This document shows, in pieces, positions 1 to 10,503 of a stretch of DNA of 64,000 nt. Origin of the DNA: an uncultured Eubacteriales bacterium (GTDB lineage Bacteria > Bacillota > Clostridia > Oscillospirales > Butyricicoccaceae); assembly GCA_910586105.1 (NCBI GenBank), contig CAJUGU010000003.1:1-64000 (forward strand), in the 5' to 3' direction. A program made the position numbers and the translations under genes. Position 1 is the stretch's first letter. The number at the start of each line of letters is the position of its first letter. The notes beneath the pieces were generated by a model. The model was not told where the DNA came from, did not search any database, and worked only from the letters and a program-made list of their open reading frames with translations.

Positions 1-163
1 CGTCTCTCTTTCAATGGCTGCCTTTTTCTGGGATTTTTATGAAATTGCCGTGTCACGGAGCCGTTATTGTGCTGCCGGTTATGTACGCCGCCGGATCAGC
101 TGTTTCCCACCCTTTTCCCGAACAGGAAAATGTTGTATCATATCAAAGAAAGGTCGATAAATC

Positions 164-796
164 ATGCCGTTTGATTTCAAAAAGGAATATAAAGAGCTTT
201 ATTTGCCAAAGCATACCCCGGAAATCGTGGATGTACCTTATATGAATTTTGTTGCGTTACAAGGCACTGGCGACCCAAATGAAGAAGGGGGCGCCTATCA
301 ACAAGCAATCAGCGTCCTTTACGCGATTTCGTATACAATTAAGATGAGTTATAAAAGCGATCACCGGATCAAAGGCTTTTTTGAGTATGTAGTGCCTCCG
401 CTGGAGGGATTTTGGTGGCAAAACGGCATTGAGGGTGTAAACTATGCCGATAAATCTGATTTCAACTGGATTTCAGTGATTCGACTTCCGGATTTTGTAA
501 CAAAGGCAGATTTTGAATGGGCCGCAGCAGCGGCAGAAAAGAAGAAAAAGATAGACTGCTCCCGAGCAGAGTTTCAAACGATCAGGGAAGGATTGTGCGT
601 CCAGATCATGCATATCGGGTCCTACGACAGCGAGCCGGAATCCGTTGATCGAATGAACAATTATCTGCGTGAAAACGGCTATCAGAATGATATGTCGGAA
701 TCTCGCCTGCATCATGAAATTTATTTGTCCGACCCTCGAAAGACGGTTCCGGGGAAACTGAAAACTATCATCCGTCATCCAATTAAAAGGATTTAA
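164..796 (+). CDS. GyrI-like small-molecule-binding domain protein
   Basis: A 210-residue protein resembling stand-alone GyrI-like (SOUL/AraC effector-binding fold) proteins of Firmicutes. The recognisable parts are the N-terminal segment ending in a conserved YMNFVALQGTGDPNE stretch, a middle region with PPLEGFWWQ, and a C-terminal half with IMHIGSYDSEP and a HHEIYLSDPRK motif, all typical of this family. Members bind hydrophobic small molecules or drugs; some are reported to hydrolyse or sequester electrophiles. No DNA-binding or membrane segment is visible, so it should be cytoplasmic. The ATG follows an AAGAAAGG ribosome site. It stands alone, with a terminator-like hairpin about 40 bases after its stop. 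The ligand is unknown. Confidence 0.8.
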   Translation: MPFDFKKEYKELYLPKHTPEIVDVPYMNFVALQGTGDPNEEGGAYQQAISVLYAISYTIKMSYKSDHRIKGFFEYVVPPLEGFWWQNGIEGVNYADKSDFNWISVIRLPDFVTKADFEWAAAAAEKKKKIDCSRAEFQTIREGLCVQIMHIGSYDSEPESVDRMNNYLRENGYQNDMSESRLHHEIYLSDPRKTVPGKLKTIIRHPIKRI

Positions 797-837
797 CAGC
801 CGTTTTCCCGAACGGGGACTTGACCTGTGCAGCTGCG

Positions 838-877
838 AAAAGCGGTGGTGTCTCAAGCAGAGGCAGCGCCGCTTTTT
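838..877 (+). terminator. Intrinsic terminator after the GyrI-like gene
   Basis: AAAAGCGG pairs with CCGCTTTT, and an inner TGTCTC/GAGGCA helix closes on an AAGCA loop; a short T run follows. The A-rich left arm means it could also stop transcription on the minus strand. The remainder of the 797-1073 gap holds only the upstream region of the carboxypeptidase gene; no clear promoter was picked out. Confidence 0.65.
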
Positions 878-1073
878 CCGTGCGCTTCAACGAAGAAATT
901 TCGTATTTGAGCGTTGGCGGTACAAAGGGAAAAGGGGATATCAGATACTCCGAGCCTGCTTGTCGGTTTACCGGATGCGCGGACGTTTTTTTATCTGGGA
1001 GCGGTTTCCAAAGGGGAATGGAATCGGGACAGGGCGCATAGAATAAAGGAAAGCAACGAAAGGTGGTCAGAAA

Positions 1074-2213
1074 ATGAAAAAAACGATCTGCGCGGCCTTC
1101 TGTGCGTGCATGATGCTCATACAGGCGGCGGCGCTGCCTGCAATGGGGCCGCTGAACGCGAAATCCGCCGCGCTGTATGATTCCTCCGGGCAAATGCTGT
1201 ATGAGCTCAACGCCGAAGAAGCGCTCCAGCCCGCCAGCGTTACGAAGATCATGACCCTGCTGCTGGCAATGGAAGCGCTGGATCGGGGAGAGGTCAAGCT
1301 GACCGATATGGTGACCGGTTCGGCATATGCTTCGTCCATGGGCGGGACGCAAATCTGGCTGAAAGAAGGGGAACAGCTCTCCTTTGACGAAATGCTCAAG
1401 GCGATCGCCGTCGGTTCGGCCAACGACTGCGCGGTCGCGGTGGCCGAGCACCTGGCCGGAACGGAGGCCGCCTTCGTTGAACGCATGAACGCCCGCGCGC
1501 AGGAACTGGGTTGCACCAGCACGACCTTCATCAACGCCAACGGGCTGGACGCCGATGGGGAAAAAACGTTCACCTCGGCGCGCGATCTGGCGCTGATCTC
1601 GGCCGAGCTGTTAAAGCATCCCAAGATTCTGGATTATACGACGATCTGGATGGATACCATCCGGAACGGCGAGTTTTCCCTCGCGAACACCAATAAAATG
1701 CTCAAAAGCTATGAGGGCATGATCGGCCTCAAGACCGGCTATATCTCGCAGGCGGGCTTCTGCATCTCGGCGGCGGCCGAGCGCAACGGGATGACCCTGA
1801 TCGCAACCGTTATGGCGGCGCCGACCAAGGAAGCGCGCACCGCAGACGTTTCCGCGCTGCTGAACTATGGCTTTGCCAATTTCGCGCCATATGCGCCCGA
1901 CCTGTCCGATCAGCTGAAGCCGGTACCGGTGCGGCTGGGGCGGTCGCTTTCCGTCGATCCGATCGCGGAGGACGTGGGCGGCATCGTGCTCGCGAAAGAG
2001 GATATGGCCGGGTTGACGACCGAAGTCAAATTGCTGGACGCGGTCGACGCGCCAGTCGAAAAAGGGCAGCAGCTGGGTTCCGTCACCGTAAAAAGCGGCG
2101 ACGAGGCCCTCATGACCATCCCCCTGACCGCCGCGGAGACGGTGGAGGCGCTGACATTTGGCGATATTTACCGCGAATTTCTGCGCGTTTTGCTGATGAA
2201 AGAGCACAACTGA
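1074..2213 (+). CDS. dacF: Serine D-alanyl-D-alanine carboxypeptidase (DacF/PBP5 type)
   Basis: Low-molecular-weight penicillin-binding protein that removes the terminal D-Ala from peptidoglycan pentapeptides outside the cell. Residues 1-23 are a signal peptide (MKK, hydrophobic core, ending ALPA). The S11 peptidase triad is complete: SVTK at 55-58 with the nucleophilic Ser55, SAN at 115-117 and KTG at 220-222. The C-terminal PBP5_C-type beta domain is present, ending in a short amphipathic tail that suits membrane anchoring. Length (379 aa) is normal for the family. The ATG is preceded by AAAGGTGG. The symbol is by analogy with clostridial and Bacillus DacF; DacA/DacB-type roles cannot be separated by sequence alone. 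Confidence 0.93.
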   Translation: MKKTICAAFCACMMLIQAAALPAMGPLNAKSAALYDSSGQMLYELNAEEALQPASVTKIMTLLLAMEALDRGEVKLTDMVTGSAYASSMGGTQIWLKEGEQLSFDEMLKAIAVGSANDCAVAVAEHLAGTEAAFVERMNARAQELGCTSTTFINANGLDADGEKTFTSARDLALISAELLKHPKILDYTTIWMDTIRNGEFSLANTNKMLKSYEGMIGLKTGYISQAGFCISAAAERNGMTLIATVMAAPTKEARTADVSALLNYGFANFAPYAPDLSDQLKPVPVRLGRSLSVDPIAEDVGGIVLAKEDMAGLTTEVKLLDAVDAPVEKGQQLGSVTVKSGDEALMTIPLTAAETVEALTFGDIYREFLRVLLMKEHN

Positions 2214-2270
2214 GCACCGATTTGCGCACCGTTAGGAAAAATTTCAAAAAACTGCCGGGAATGTGCGGTT

Positions 2271-2300
2271 TTGCGATTGTAATTTGAGAGGATCTATGAT
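2271..2300 (+). promoter_or_regulatory. Putative sigma-A promoter for the small P-loop gene
   Basis: TTGCGA, an 18-base spacer and TATGAT lie about 100 bases upstream of the GGGAGG ribosome site of the next gene. Inferred from consensus match only. Confidence 0.45.
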
Positions 2301-2397
2301 AATATGTAGATAACCTCAAAGGTTGAGACGATTGTACCGTGTACTTAGATCCGGTTGGGTTGTTTCTCACTCTTATAAAATCTGGGAGGAAATTTTT

Positions 2398-2808
2398 ATG
2401 GTAAAACTCATTGTTGGCGGCGCAGGCTCCGGTAAGACGAAGACGATCATCGAGCTGGTCAATGCAGCCGTGAAGGAAGAAAAGGGCAGCGTGGTCTGCA
2501 TCACCAAGGGGAACAAGCTGAAGTTCGATATCTCATATGACGCGCGTCTGGTCGACGTCAGCGAGTATGCCGTCAACGGCTACGACGGTCTGCTCGGCTT
2601 CCTGTGCGGCATCCATGCAGGCAACTACGATATCACACGTATTTATATTGACGGCCTGTACAAGGTTGCCGGCGTCAAGGACGCCTCGCAGGCGGAAAAA
2701 TTCCTTGACGATCTGAGCGGGTTCTCGGGTACACATACCGTGAATTTCACCGTTTCGCTCAGCGAAGAGGAAGCGCTGGTCACCGAAGGCATGAAAAAAT
2801 ATATCTGA
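2398..2808 (+). CDS. Small P-loop protein of unknown function
   Basis: A 136-residue soluble protein opening with a Walker A motif, GGAGSGKT, at residues 7-14. The ATG at 2398 is chosen because a GGGAGGA ribosome site lies 7 bases upstream; an upstream in-frame start would add an unlikely leader. No Walker B of classical form is obvious; a hydrophobic IYIDGLYK segment near residue 83 is the best candidate. The rest of an ATPase core (sensor residues, arginine finger) is missing, so it is much shorter than AAA+ or kinase families. It is monocistronic with its own promoter and a strong terminator. I do not recognise a specific function; NTP binding is the only supported statement. Confidence 0.75.
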   Translation: MVKLIVGGAGSGKTKTIIELVNAAVKEEKGSVVCITKGNKLKFDISYDARLVDVSEYAVNGYDGLLGFLCGIHAGNYDITRIYIDGLYKVAGVKDASQAEKFLDDLSGFSGTHTVNFTVSLSEEEALVTEGMKKYI

Positions 2809-2844
2809 ATCCCCTTGAAAAGGCGCGCAGTCCGGGTTCTTTTC

Positions 2845-2889
2845 AAGCGGGCGGAACGGGCGGGGTTTTGCAGCCTCGCCCGCTTTTTT
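2845..2889 (+). terminator. Intrinsic terminator
   Basis: AAGCGGGCG and CGCCCGCTT arms enclose a GC-rich loop and are followed by TTTTTT. It separates the P-loop gene from the atp operon. Confidence 0.75.
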
Positions 2890-2954
2890 GCAGATTTTCT
2901 GGCATTCTCCATAATTGAGGGCGAAAAAATTTTTATAAAAAATCGCGAAAAGGA

Positions 2955-2983
2955 CTTTCGTTTTTCGGAAACTCTGTTATAAT
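2955..2983 (+). promoter_or_regulatory. Putative atp operon promoter
   Basis: A perfect TATAAT at 2978-2983 sits about 75 bases before the first atp reading frame. The -35 (CTTTCG at 2955-2960, 17-base spacer) is poor, so activity may rely on the AT-rich upstream tract at 2925-2945. Confidence 0.5.
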
Positions 2984-3058
2984 TAAAGTATCGGGGATTT
3001 CCTGTGCTGGTAAGCAGAGGATTTCGGAATCTCCACGCATAGAGGGAGGCGGCGCGTT

Positions 3059-3295
3059 TTGTGGCTTTCCACACTGAAATATCTCGCGTGGGTCGGGCAG
3101 TTGGGATTGTCGCTCGCCGTCCCGCCAGTGCTGGCGGTCTGGTGCGCAGGCTGGCTGCGCGACCGGTTCGGCCTTGGCGGCTGGGTGTTGGCCGTCGGGC
3201 TGGCGCTCGGGCTGCTGTGCAGCGTATGGAGCCTGTTCCGGTTCCTCAAAATGGTACAACACGAAGCCGAACGGGGTGACAGGCATGAAGGATAG
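3059..3295 (+). CDS. AtpZ/AtpI-like small membrane protein of the ATP synthase operon
   Basis: A 78-residue protein with two hydrophobic helices (about residues 8-30 and 39-60) separated by a short charged loop, and a polar C-terminus. This matches the AtpZ/putative F0F1 assembly protein family that opens many Firmicutes atp operons and is linked to c-ring assembly or Mg2+/Ca2+ handling. The start is a TTG 9 bases after GGGAGG; a GTG two bases later lies in another frame and gives no membrane protein. It overlaps the next gene by 11 bases, indicating translational coupling. Confidence 0.7.
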   Translation: MWLSTLKYLAWVGQLGLSLAVPPVLAVWCAGWLRDRFGLGGWVLAVGLALGLLCSVWSLFRFLKMVQHEAERGDRHEG

Positions 3296-3671
3296 GGAAA
3301 TTGTCTGGGACGAGCTGCGCCGGCAGGCCAAAGGGATGCTCCCGCTGATGCTGGTGACATATGGCGTGTTCGCGCTGCTGGGTTACTGGCAGTGGCAGAC
3401 CGTGCTCAGCATCCTCCTCGGCTCCGCCTACGCGCTCTTCCTCTTTTACCAGATCGGGCGATCCGCCCTGCGCGCCGCCGCATTTTATCAGATGCCTGAA
3501 CGGGCGCAGCGAGGCATGGTGCGCGGCTACCTGACCCGCTATATCATGACGGCCGTGCTGGTCGTCGCCGCGATCAAGCTGCCGTGGCTTAACGCGGCTG
3601 CGGTCATTGTACCGCTCTTCTATACGAAAATCATTTTATTGATTTTAAATATTTTGCGGGAAAGGAGGTAA
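3285..3671 (+). CDS. atpI: ATP synthase subunit I
   Basis: A 128-residue protein with four predicted membrane helices in the arrangement of Firmicutes ATP synthase subunit I (around residues 18-36, 40-60, 78-95 and 100-120). The ATG at 3285 lies inside the end of the preceding frame. Subunit I helps assemble the c ring and is not part of the finished catalytic enzyme. The 3' end carries the AAAGGAGG site for atpB. Sequence conservation in this family is weak; position, length and topology carry the call. Confidence 0.8.
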   Translation: MKDREIVWDELRRQAKGMLPLMLVTYGVFALLGYWQWQTVLSILLGSAYALFLFYQIGRSALRAAAFYQMPERAQRGMVRGYLTRYIMTAVLVVAAIKLPWLNAAAVIVPLFYTKIILLILNILRERR

Positions 3672-3675
3672 CTGA

Positions 3676-4377
3676 GTGAACGGACCACAAATCTATTTTG
3701 AGATACCGGTGCTCGGGGGGCTGCCCATCACGGAATCCATGCGGAACCAATGGTTTGTCATGCTGGTGATCCTGTGTTTGTGCTTGTTCCTGACACGCAA
3801 CCTGCAAAAAATCCCGACGGGGAAGCAGGCGCTTGCCGAAAAGGCGGTCGTTATGATCACCGATCTGGTCGACTCGACGATGGGGCAGGGGTGCAGGCAT
3901 TATGCGCCGTTTGTTGCGGCGATCATGATGTCGTCCCTGTTCGGCAGTCTGGTTTCGCTGATCGGGCTGCGTTCAACGACGGCCGACCTGAACACGACGC
4001 TCGGCTGGGCGCTGATCGTATTTTTCCTGATCCACTACAGCAACATCAAGTTCCACGGGCTGAAGGCTTATCTCAAAGGCTATTTGGAGCCGATCTTCGT
4101 CATGCTGCCGCTGAACATCCTCTCGGAAATCGCAACGCCGATCTCCATGAGCTTCCGTCATTTCGGCAACATGGCCGGCGGCCTGGTCATCACAACACTG
4201 CTGATGTCGGGCCTTACCGCGTTCTCCAACGCGATCCTGGGCTTTTTGCCCGTGCCGCTGCTCCAAATCGGTATCCCCGGTGTGCTTTCGCTGTATTTCG
4301 ATCTGTTTACGGCAGCGATGCAGGCGTTCATTTTCAGTATGCTGACAATGGCCTATGTCGGGAACGCGCGGAGTTGA
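3676..4377 (+). CDS. atpB: F0F1 ATP synthase subunit a
   Basis: Stator membrane subunit holding the ion half-channels. The GTG start at 3676 is 7 bases after a perfect AAAGGAGG. At least five hydrophobic helices are visible. The essential arginine of helix 5 is Arg161 in the SFRHFGN motif, where most bacteria have LRLFGN. PLNILSEIATPISMS just before it is the conserved helix 4-5 region. At 233 residues it is a compact version of the family. The c subunit downstream has Na+-type ligands, so the channel may pass Na+, but no Na+-diagnostic residue was identified in this subunit. Confidence 0.95.
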   Translation: MNGPQIYFEIPVLGGLPITESMRNQWFVMLVILCLCLFLTRNLQKIPTGKQALAEKAVVMITDLVDSTMGQGCRHYAPFVAAIMMSSLFGSLVSLIGLRSTTADLNTTLGWALIVFFLIHYSNIKFHGLKAYLKGYLEPIFVMLPLNILSEIATPISMSFRHFGNMAGGLVITTLLMSGLTAFSNAILGFLPVPLLQIGIPGVLSLYFDLFTAAMQAFIFSMLTMAYVGNARS

Positions 4378-4423
4378 CGCGCAAACCAATCATCGTGCGC
4401 AACGCGCAAAAGAAATTTTGTGA

Positions 4424-4714
<291 letters not shown>

Positions 4715-4756
4715 GGGAGAAGCCGACGATCTTCCACCCGGAAGGAGGGGAAACCT

Positions 4757-5260
4757 GTGGGAGAAGCAATCTATCAATCGTTCGTCACTTTCGATTGGTG
4801 GGGACTTTGCGTGACCATCTGCAACCTGCTGATCACGTTCCTCATCGTGAAAAAGTTCCTGTTCGGGCCGGTCAATAAAATGCTCCAGGCCCGGGAGGAG
4901 GAGGTGCGCGCGATGTATGCAACGGCAGAGGCCGACCGCACCGCCGCCGAGACCATGAAGCGCGATTACACAGCGTCCATTGCGAACGCAAAAGAAGAGG
5001 CCGCGCAGATCACCGCAAACGCGACGAAGCGTGCCACGGTGCGTTCCGAGGAAATCCTTGCGGACGCAAACCGGCAGGCTTCCGATATGATGCGGAAGGC
5101 CGAGGAGAGCATCGAGCTCGAAAAGAAGAAGACGCTCAACGAGATCAAGGACGAGATCGCCGGTCTTTCGGTTATGATCGCCTCGAAGGTCGTGGAAAAG
5201 GAGATCGACGAGGCCGACCACAAGCGAATGATCGAGGATTTCATCAGCAAGGTAGGGTGA
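4757..5260 (+). CDS. atpF: F0F1 ATP synthase subunit b
   Basis: Peripheral-stalk subunit: one N-terminal membrane helix (about residues 14-33, followed by KKFLFGPV) and a long charged coiled coil rich in Ala, Glu and Lys up to the C-terminus. Its 167 residues match the usual length. The start is GTG, 6 bases after GAAGGAGGGG. The stop lies 2 bases from the start of atpH, so the two stator subunits are probably translated together. Confidence 0.95.
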   Translation: MGEAIYQSFVTFDWWGLCVTICNLLITFLIVKKFLFGPVNKMLQAREEEVRAMYATAEADRTAAETMKRDYTASIANAKEEAAQITANATKRATVRSEEILADANRQASDMMRKAEESIELEKKKTLNEIKDEIAGLSVMIASKVVEKEIDEADHKRMIEDFISKVG

Positions 5261-5264
5261 GCGC

Positions 5265-5807
5265 GTGGCATCGATCGTTAGTGAGCGCTATGCGCTGAGC
5301 CTTTACGAGGTGGCGAAGGACTGCGGCAAGGTCGAGAGCTTTTATGAGGAGCTTTCGCAGGCGGCCAGGGTGTTCGAGGATTACCCCGAATACCTCAAGC
5401 TGCTGACGACCCCCAGCATCCCGCTGCCCGAAAAGCAGGACGCCTTGAAACAGGTGTTTGGCGGGAAAGCGCACGATTACGTGCTGAATTTCCTGCTGCT
5501 GCTGACCGAAAAGCGCCGTATCGGCCTTATTTCTGAAATCTGCAAAGCATATCAGGATCAGTATTACTTTGAGGAGGGCATCGCCGAGGTCGTCGCGGTC
5601 ACCGCGTCGCCGATGGATGAAGCGCTCCAGAACAAGCTGCGCGACAAGATGCGCGCCGTGACGAACAAGAAGGTCATCCTCAGGAACGAGGTCGACCCGA
5701 AGATCATCGGCGGCATCGTGGTGCGGATCGACAACCGTCAGGTCGATACCTCGGTCAAGACCCGCCTCGCCGAGATCGCGCAGCAGATGAACCATATTAT
5801 CGCGTAG
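5265..5807 (+). CDS. atpH: F0F1 ATP synthase subunit delta
   Basis: 180-residue stator subunit linking subunit b to the top of the alpha/beta hexamer. The N-terminal SERYALSLYEVA and the C-terminal half with GGIVVRIDNRQVDTSVKTRL are the two conserved blocks of the OSCP/delta family. GTG start; AAGGTAGGG, overlapping the end of atpF, serves as ribosome site. Confidence 0.95.
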   Translation: MASIVSERYALSLYEVAKDCGKVESFYEELSQAARVFEDYPEYLKLLTTPSIPLPEKQDALKQVFGGKAHDYVLNFLLLLTEKRRIGLISEICKAYQDQYYFEEGIAEVVAVTASPMDEALQNKLRDKMRAVTNKKVILRNEVDPKIIGGIVVRIDNRQVDTSVKTRLAEIAQQMNHIIA

Positions 5808-5824
5808 GAAGCAGGTGATCTTTA

Positions 5825-7327
5825 GTGGAATTACGCCCCGAAGAAATTAGCAACATTATCAAGCAGCAGATCACCAATTACCAGAGCCAGATCAAGCTGA
5901 CCAACGTCGGCACGGTCGTATCTGTTGGTGACGGTATCTGTCACATCCATGGGCTGGAAGAGTGCATGGCCAGTGAGCTGCTGGAATTTGATGGTGGGGT
6001 ATACGGCATGGCGCAGAACCTGGAAGAGGATCTCGTCGGCGCCGTCCTGCTGGGCTCGGATCAGAATATCCGCGAAGGCGATACCGTCAAGCGCACCGGA
6101 CGCATCGTGTCCGTGCCAGTCGGTGAAGCCCTGCTTGGCCGCGTTGTAGACGCGCTTGGCGCGCCGATCGACGGCAAAGGCCCGGTAAACACCAGCGAGA
6201 CCCGCCCCATCGAAATGCCTGCGCCCGGCATTATCGAGCGCACACCCGTTAACGTTCCGCTGCAGACCGGTATCAAGGCGATCGACTCCATGATCCCGAT
6301 CGGCCGCGGCCAGCGTGAGCTGATCATTGGCGACCGCCAGACCGGTAAGACCGCGATCGGGCTGGACACCATCATCAACCAGAAGGGGACAGGCGTGATC
6401 TGTATTTATGTCGCGATCGGCCAGAAGCGTTCGACCGTGGCGCAGGTTGCCGAGACCCTGTCGGCCAACGGCGCGATGGATTATACCATCATCGTTTCCG
6501 CGACCGCCTCGGAATCCGCCCCGCTGCAATATATCGCGCCCTATTCGGGCTGCACCATCGGCGAGTTCTTCATGCACAAGGGCAAGGACGTGCTGGTCAT
6601 TTATGACGACCTGTCCAAGCATGCAGTGGCTTACCGCGCCCTCTCGCTGCTGCTCCATCGTCCGCCCGGACGTGAAGCGTACCCCGGCGACGTCTTCTAT
6701 CTGCATTCCCGTTTGCTCGAACGCGCGGCGAATATCAAGGACGGCGGCAGCCTGACGGCCCTGCCGATCATTGAGACGCAGGCGGGCGACGTTTCGGCGT
6801 ATATCCCGACCAACGTCATCTCCATCACCGACGGCCAGATCTTCCTGGAAACCGAGCTGTTCAACTCCGGCATCCGTCCGGCGGTTAACCCCGGTATCTC
6901 GGTATCCCGCGTCGGCGGCAACGCACAGATCAAGGCGATGAAGAAGGTTTCCGGTACCCTGAAGCTGGCGTACTCCCAGTATCGCGAGCTGCAGGCGTTC
7001 TCGCAGTTCGGCTCCGATCTGGACGCTGACACCAAGGCGCGCCTTGCACAGGGCGAACGCATCGTGGAAGTGTTCAAGCAGCCGCAGAACAGCCCGATCC
7101 CAGTCGAAAAGCAGGTCGTTATCATCTTTGCTGTTGTCAACAAAATGCTGATCGACGTGCCGGTCGATAAGATCGGCCAATTCCAGGACCGCCTGTTTGA
7201 GTATCTGGAAACCAACCACAGCGATATCCTGACCTCGATCCGTGATACCAAGACGATCGATAAAGTCGGCGAATCGCTGCCCAAGGCCATCGAAGCCTTC
7301 AAATCCAGCTTCCTCTCCGAGCTGTGA
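5825..7327 (+). CDS. atpA: F0F1 ATP synthase subunit alpha
   Basis: 500-residue non-catalytic nucleotide-binding subunit of F1. It has the N-terminal beta barrel, the P-loop GDRQTGKT at 169-176 (Gln is diagnostic for alpha) and the C-terminal helical domain. The conserved arginine-finger segment [18 protein letters not shown] is intact. GTG start after AGGTGAT. Length is standard and no lesion is seen. Confidence 0.98.
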   Translation: MELRPEEISNIIKQQITNYQSQIKLTNVGTVVSVGDGICHIHGLEECMASELLEFDGGVYGMAQNLEEDLVGAVLLGSDQNIREGDTVKRTGRIVSVPVGEALLGRVVDALGAPIDGKGPVNTSETRPIEMPAPGIIERTPVNVPLQTGIKAIDSMIPIGRGQRELIIGDRQTGKTAIGLDTIINQKGTGVICIYVAIGQKRSTVAQVAETLSANGAMDYTIIVSATASESAPLQYIAPYSGCTIGEFFMHKGKDVLVIYDDLSKHAVAYRALSLLLHRPPGREAYPGDVFYLHSRLLERAANIKDGGSLTALPIIETQAGDVSAYIPTNVISITDGQIFLETELFNSGIRPAVNPGISVSRVGGNAQIKAMKKVSGTLKLAYSQYRELQAFSQFGSDLDADTKARLAQGERIVEVFKQPQNSPIPVEKQVVIIFAVVNKMLIDVPVDKIGQFQDRLFEYLETNHSDILTSIRDTKTIDKVGESLPKAIEAFKSSFLSEL

Positions 7328-7359
7328 TGCACAACTGTTCGGAAGAGAGGAGGTAGGCT

Positions 7360-8220
7360 ATGGCTTCCGGCAACATGAAAGACATCAAGCGCCGCATTAA
7401 GAGCGTCCAGTCAACCATGCAGATCACCAAAGCAATGGAGCTGGTCGCTTCCTCCAAACTGCGCCGCGCGAAAGAGCGCGTACAGCAGTCCCGCCCGTAT
7501 TTCAACGCTATCTATGACGCGATCACCCGCATTTCCGCGAAATCCCGCGAGAATTCGGTCTATGGCCGTCATCCGGTGGTCAAGAACAGCCTGTTCATCG
7601 TGATCGCAGGCGACCGCGGGCTTGCAGGCGGCTTCAATTCTAACGTTTTGAAGCTCGCCGGCACCGAGATGGAGGGGAAAAATGTCAAGGTGCTGACGAT
7701 CGGCAAGAAATCGCAGGAGCATTTTTCAAAGCGCGGCTATTCGTCCATCGGCGATTATCCGGGACTTGCGGAGACCCTGCGGATCGCGGAGACCCATGAG
7801 ATTGTAGATCAATTCCTCGAAATGTACCGCAAGCAGGAGATCGATGAGATCTTCCTGTGCTATACCGAGTTCGTCTCCCCGCTGACGCAGGAGGCACGCT
7901 GCATTCAGCTCCTGCCCTCCGACTTTAAAAAGCCGGAGGCGGAAACTGGCAAAAAGCCTGCCGCCACCGAATATGACCCCTCGCCCGAGGCGGTCTTTGA
8001 GGCGATCATCCCGGAGTATCTTTACGGCGTGCTGTACGGCGCGGTCGTGGAGTCCTTCGCTTCGGAGCAGTCGGCGCGGCGTATGGCGATGGAGTCGGCT
8101 TCCGACAATGCGGGCGAAATGATCGAAAACCTCAATTTGTCCTACAACCGCGCGCGTCAGGCGGCGATCACCCAGGAAATCACGGAGATCGTTGCAGGCA
8201 GCGGGCAGGTAGGCAGTTAA
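7360..8220 (+). CDS. atpG: F0F1 ATP synthase subunit gamma
   Basis: 286-residue central shaft. The N-terminal coiled-coil helix starts DIKRRIKSVQSTMQITKAME and the C-terminal helix has NLSYNRARQAAITQEITEIVAG, both hallmarks of gamma. The Rossmann-like middle contains VIAGDRGLAGGFN. The ATG follows GAGAGGAGG. A short insertion near residues 188-208 (EAETGKKPAATEYDP) is common in this subunit. Confidence 0.97.
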   Translation: MASGNMKDIKRRIKSVQSTMQITKAMELVASSKLRRAKERVQQSRPYFNAIYDAITRISAKSRENSVYGRHPVVKNSLFIVIAGDRGLAGGFNSNVLKLAGTEMEGKNVKVLTIGKKSQEHFSKRGYSSIGDYPGLAETLRIAETHEIVDQFLEMYRKQEIDEIFLCYTEFVSPLTQEARCIQLLPSDFKKPEAETGKKPAATEYDPSPEAVFEAIIPEYLYGVLYGAVVESFASEQSARRMAMESASDNAGEMIENLNLSYNRARQAAITQEITEIVAGSGQVGS

Positions 8221-8227
8221 AATCTAG

Positions 8228-9646
<1,419 letters not shown>

Positions 9647-9647
9647 T

Positions 9648-10046
9648 ATGGCTACCTTTCATCTGAAAGTCCTGACTGCGGAACGCAGCTTCTTTGAGGG
9701 CGACGTGGAACGGCTGATCGTCCGCACGACCGAGGGCGACGTGGGCATCCTGCCTCGGCATATCAATTATGTCGCAGCGCTCGGCGTAGGCGGCATGACC
9801 ATCACGGAGGGTGGAAAAAGCCGTCTGGCCGCTGTTTCCGGCGGCTTCGTCGAAGTCTCGCCAGAAGGCACGACGGTGCTTGCACGCACCTGCGAATGGG
9901 CTGACGAAATCGACGTCAACCGCGCCCATGCCGCAGAGGAACGCGCAAAGCGTCTGCTGGAAAACAAAGAGGACAAAAAGCAGCAGGAGCTTGCGGAAGC
10001 TCGCTTGAAGAAGGCGATCAACCGCATCCGAATCGCACAAAAGTGA
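9648..10046 (+). CDS. atpC: F0F1 ATP synthase subunit epsilon
   Basis: 132-residue regulatory subunit: N-terminal beta sandwich (FHLKVLTAERSFFEGDVERL, TTEGDVGILPRH) and a C-terminal helical hairpin rich in Arg, Lys and Glu that can inhibit ATP hydrolysis. Last gene of the operon, followed at once by a strong terminator. Confidence 0.95.
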   Translation: MATFHLKVLTAERSFFEGDVERLIVRTTEGDVGILPRHINYVAALGVGGMTITEGGKSRLAAVSGGFVEVSPEGTTVLARTCEWADEIDVNRAHAAEERAKRLLENKEDKKQQELAEARLKKAINRIRIAQK

Positions 10047-10050
10047 TCCA

Positions 10051-10086
10051 AAACGCATGTATCCACCCGGATACATGCGTTTTTTG
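10051..10086 (+). terminator. atp operon terminator
   Basis: AAACGCATGTATCC and GGATACATGCGTTT form a 14-bp perfect stem around a short ACCC loop, followed by T's. Very strong rho-independent terminator. Confidence 0.92.
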
Positions 10087-10446
10087 TCCGCTTCGATCGC
10101 TCGGCTTGCTTTGCCAGCCCCTCGCCGGGGAGCCGCCCTACGCGGGCAGCGGCAGGGCTCTGCCCTGCACCCGCGATTTTTTTGTAAAAAAATCGAGTAA
10201 AAACTTTAATCCCGCTGCGGCGGGGAAAGTAAACGTCCCTACTTGTTTTCGTGATGGGTTATCGGATCAAATATCCGTGCGAAAAGAAGTGGGAAAACCT
10301 ATGTCTTGAAATACAAAAGAAAACTCTTTGTAAAAGGCTTTCTTTTGAGAGTATGCCGGATCCGCGGTCAAACACCGATCCTTTTCCGGAAGCCCCTGGC
10401 CGCGCGCTTCTGCTTGAATCGCTTGTGCAGCATCGCTTCATACATC
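10087..10446. other. 360-base intergenic stretch with nested palindromes
   Basis: No convincing gene lies here. Two hairpins stand side by side: GCAGGGC/GCCCTGC with a 3-base loop (10152-10168) and CGATTTTTTT/AAAAAAATCG with a 2-base spacer (10174-10195). The GC-rich arm followed by an AT palindrome looks like a dispersed intergenic repeat of clostridial genomes, but only one copy is in this window. The rest (10200-10440) shows nothing supportable. Confidence 0.5.
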
Positions 10447-10474
10447 AAAAAACCGCCGCAAAAGCGGCGGTTTT
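10447..10474 (-). terminator. glgA terminator
   Basis: On the minus strand AAAACCGCCGC and GCGGCGGTTTT pair around TTTT and run into further T's, 30 bases after the glgA stop. Confidence 0.88.
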
Positions 10475-10503
10475 CGGGATTTGAAAGGAAATTAGGGGAG
10501 GGC

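Noticed and set aside
39..245. 68-codon frame overlapping the GyrI-like gene start
   Set aside because: No ribosome site and it runs out of frame into a well-supported gene.
3061..3279. GTG-started frame over the atpZ-like gene
   Set aside because: Encodes an Arg/Ala-rich soluble peptide; the TTG frame two bases earlier gives the expected two-helix membrane protein.
5831..7219. 462-codon open frame on the minus strand opposite atpA
   Set aside because: It mirrors atpA, has no family motif or ribosome site, and is a by-product of high GC and strong codon bias.
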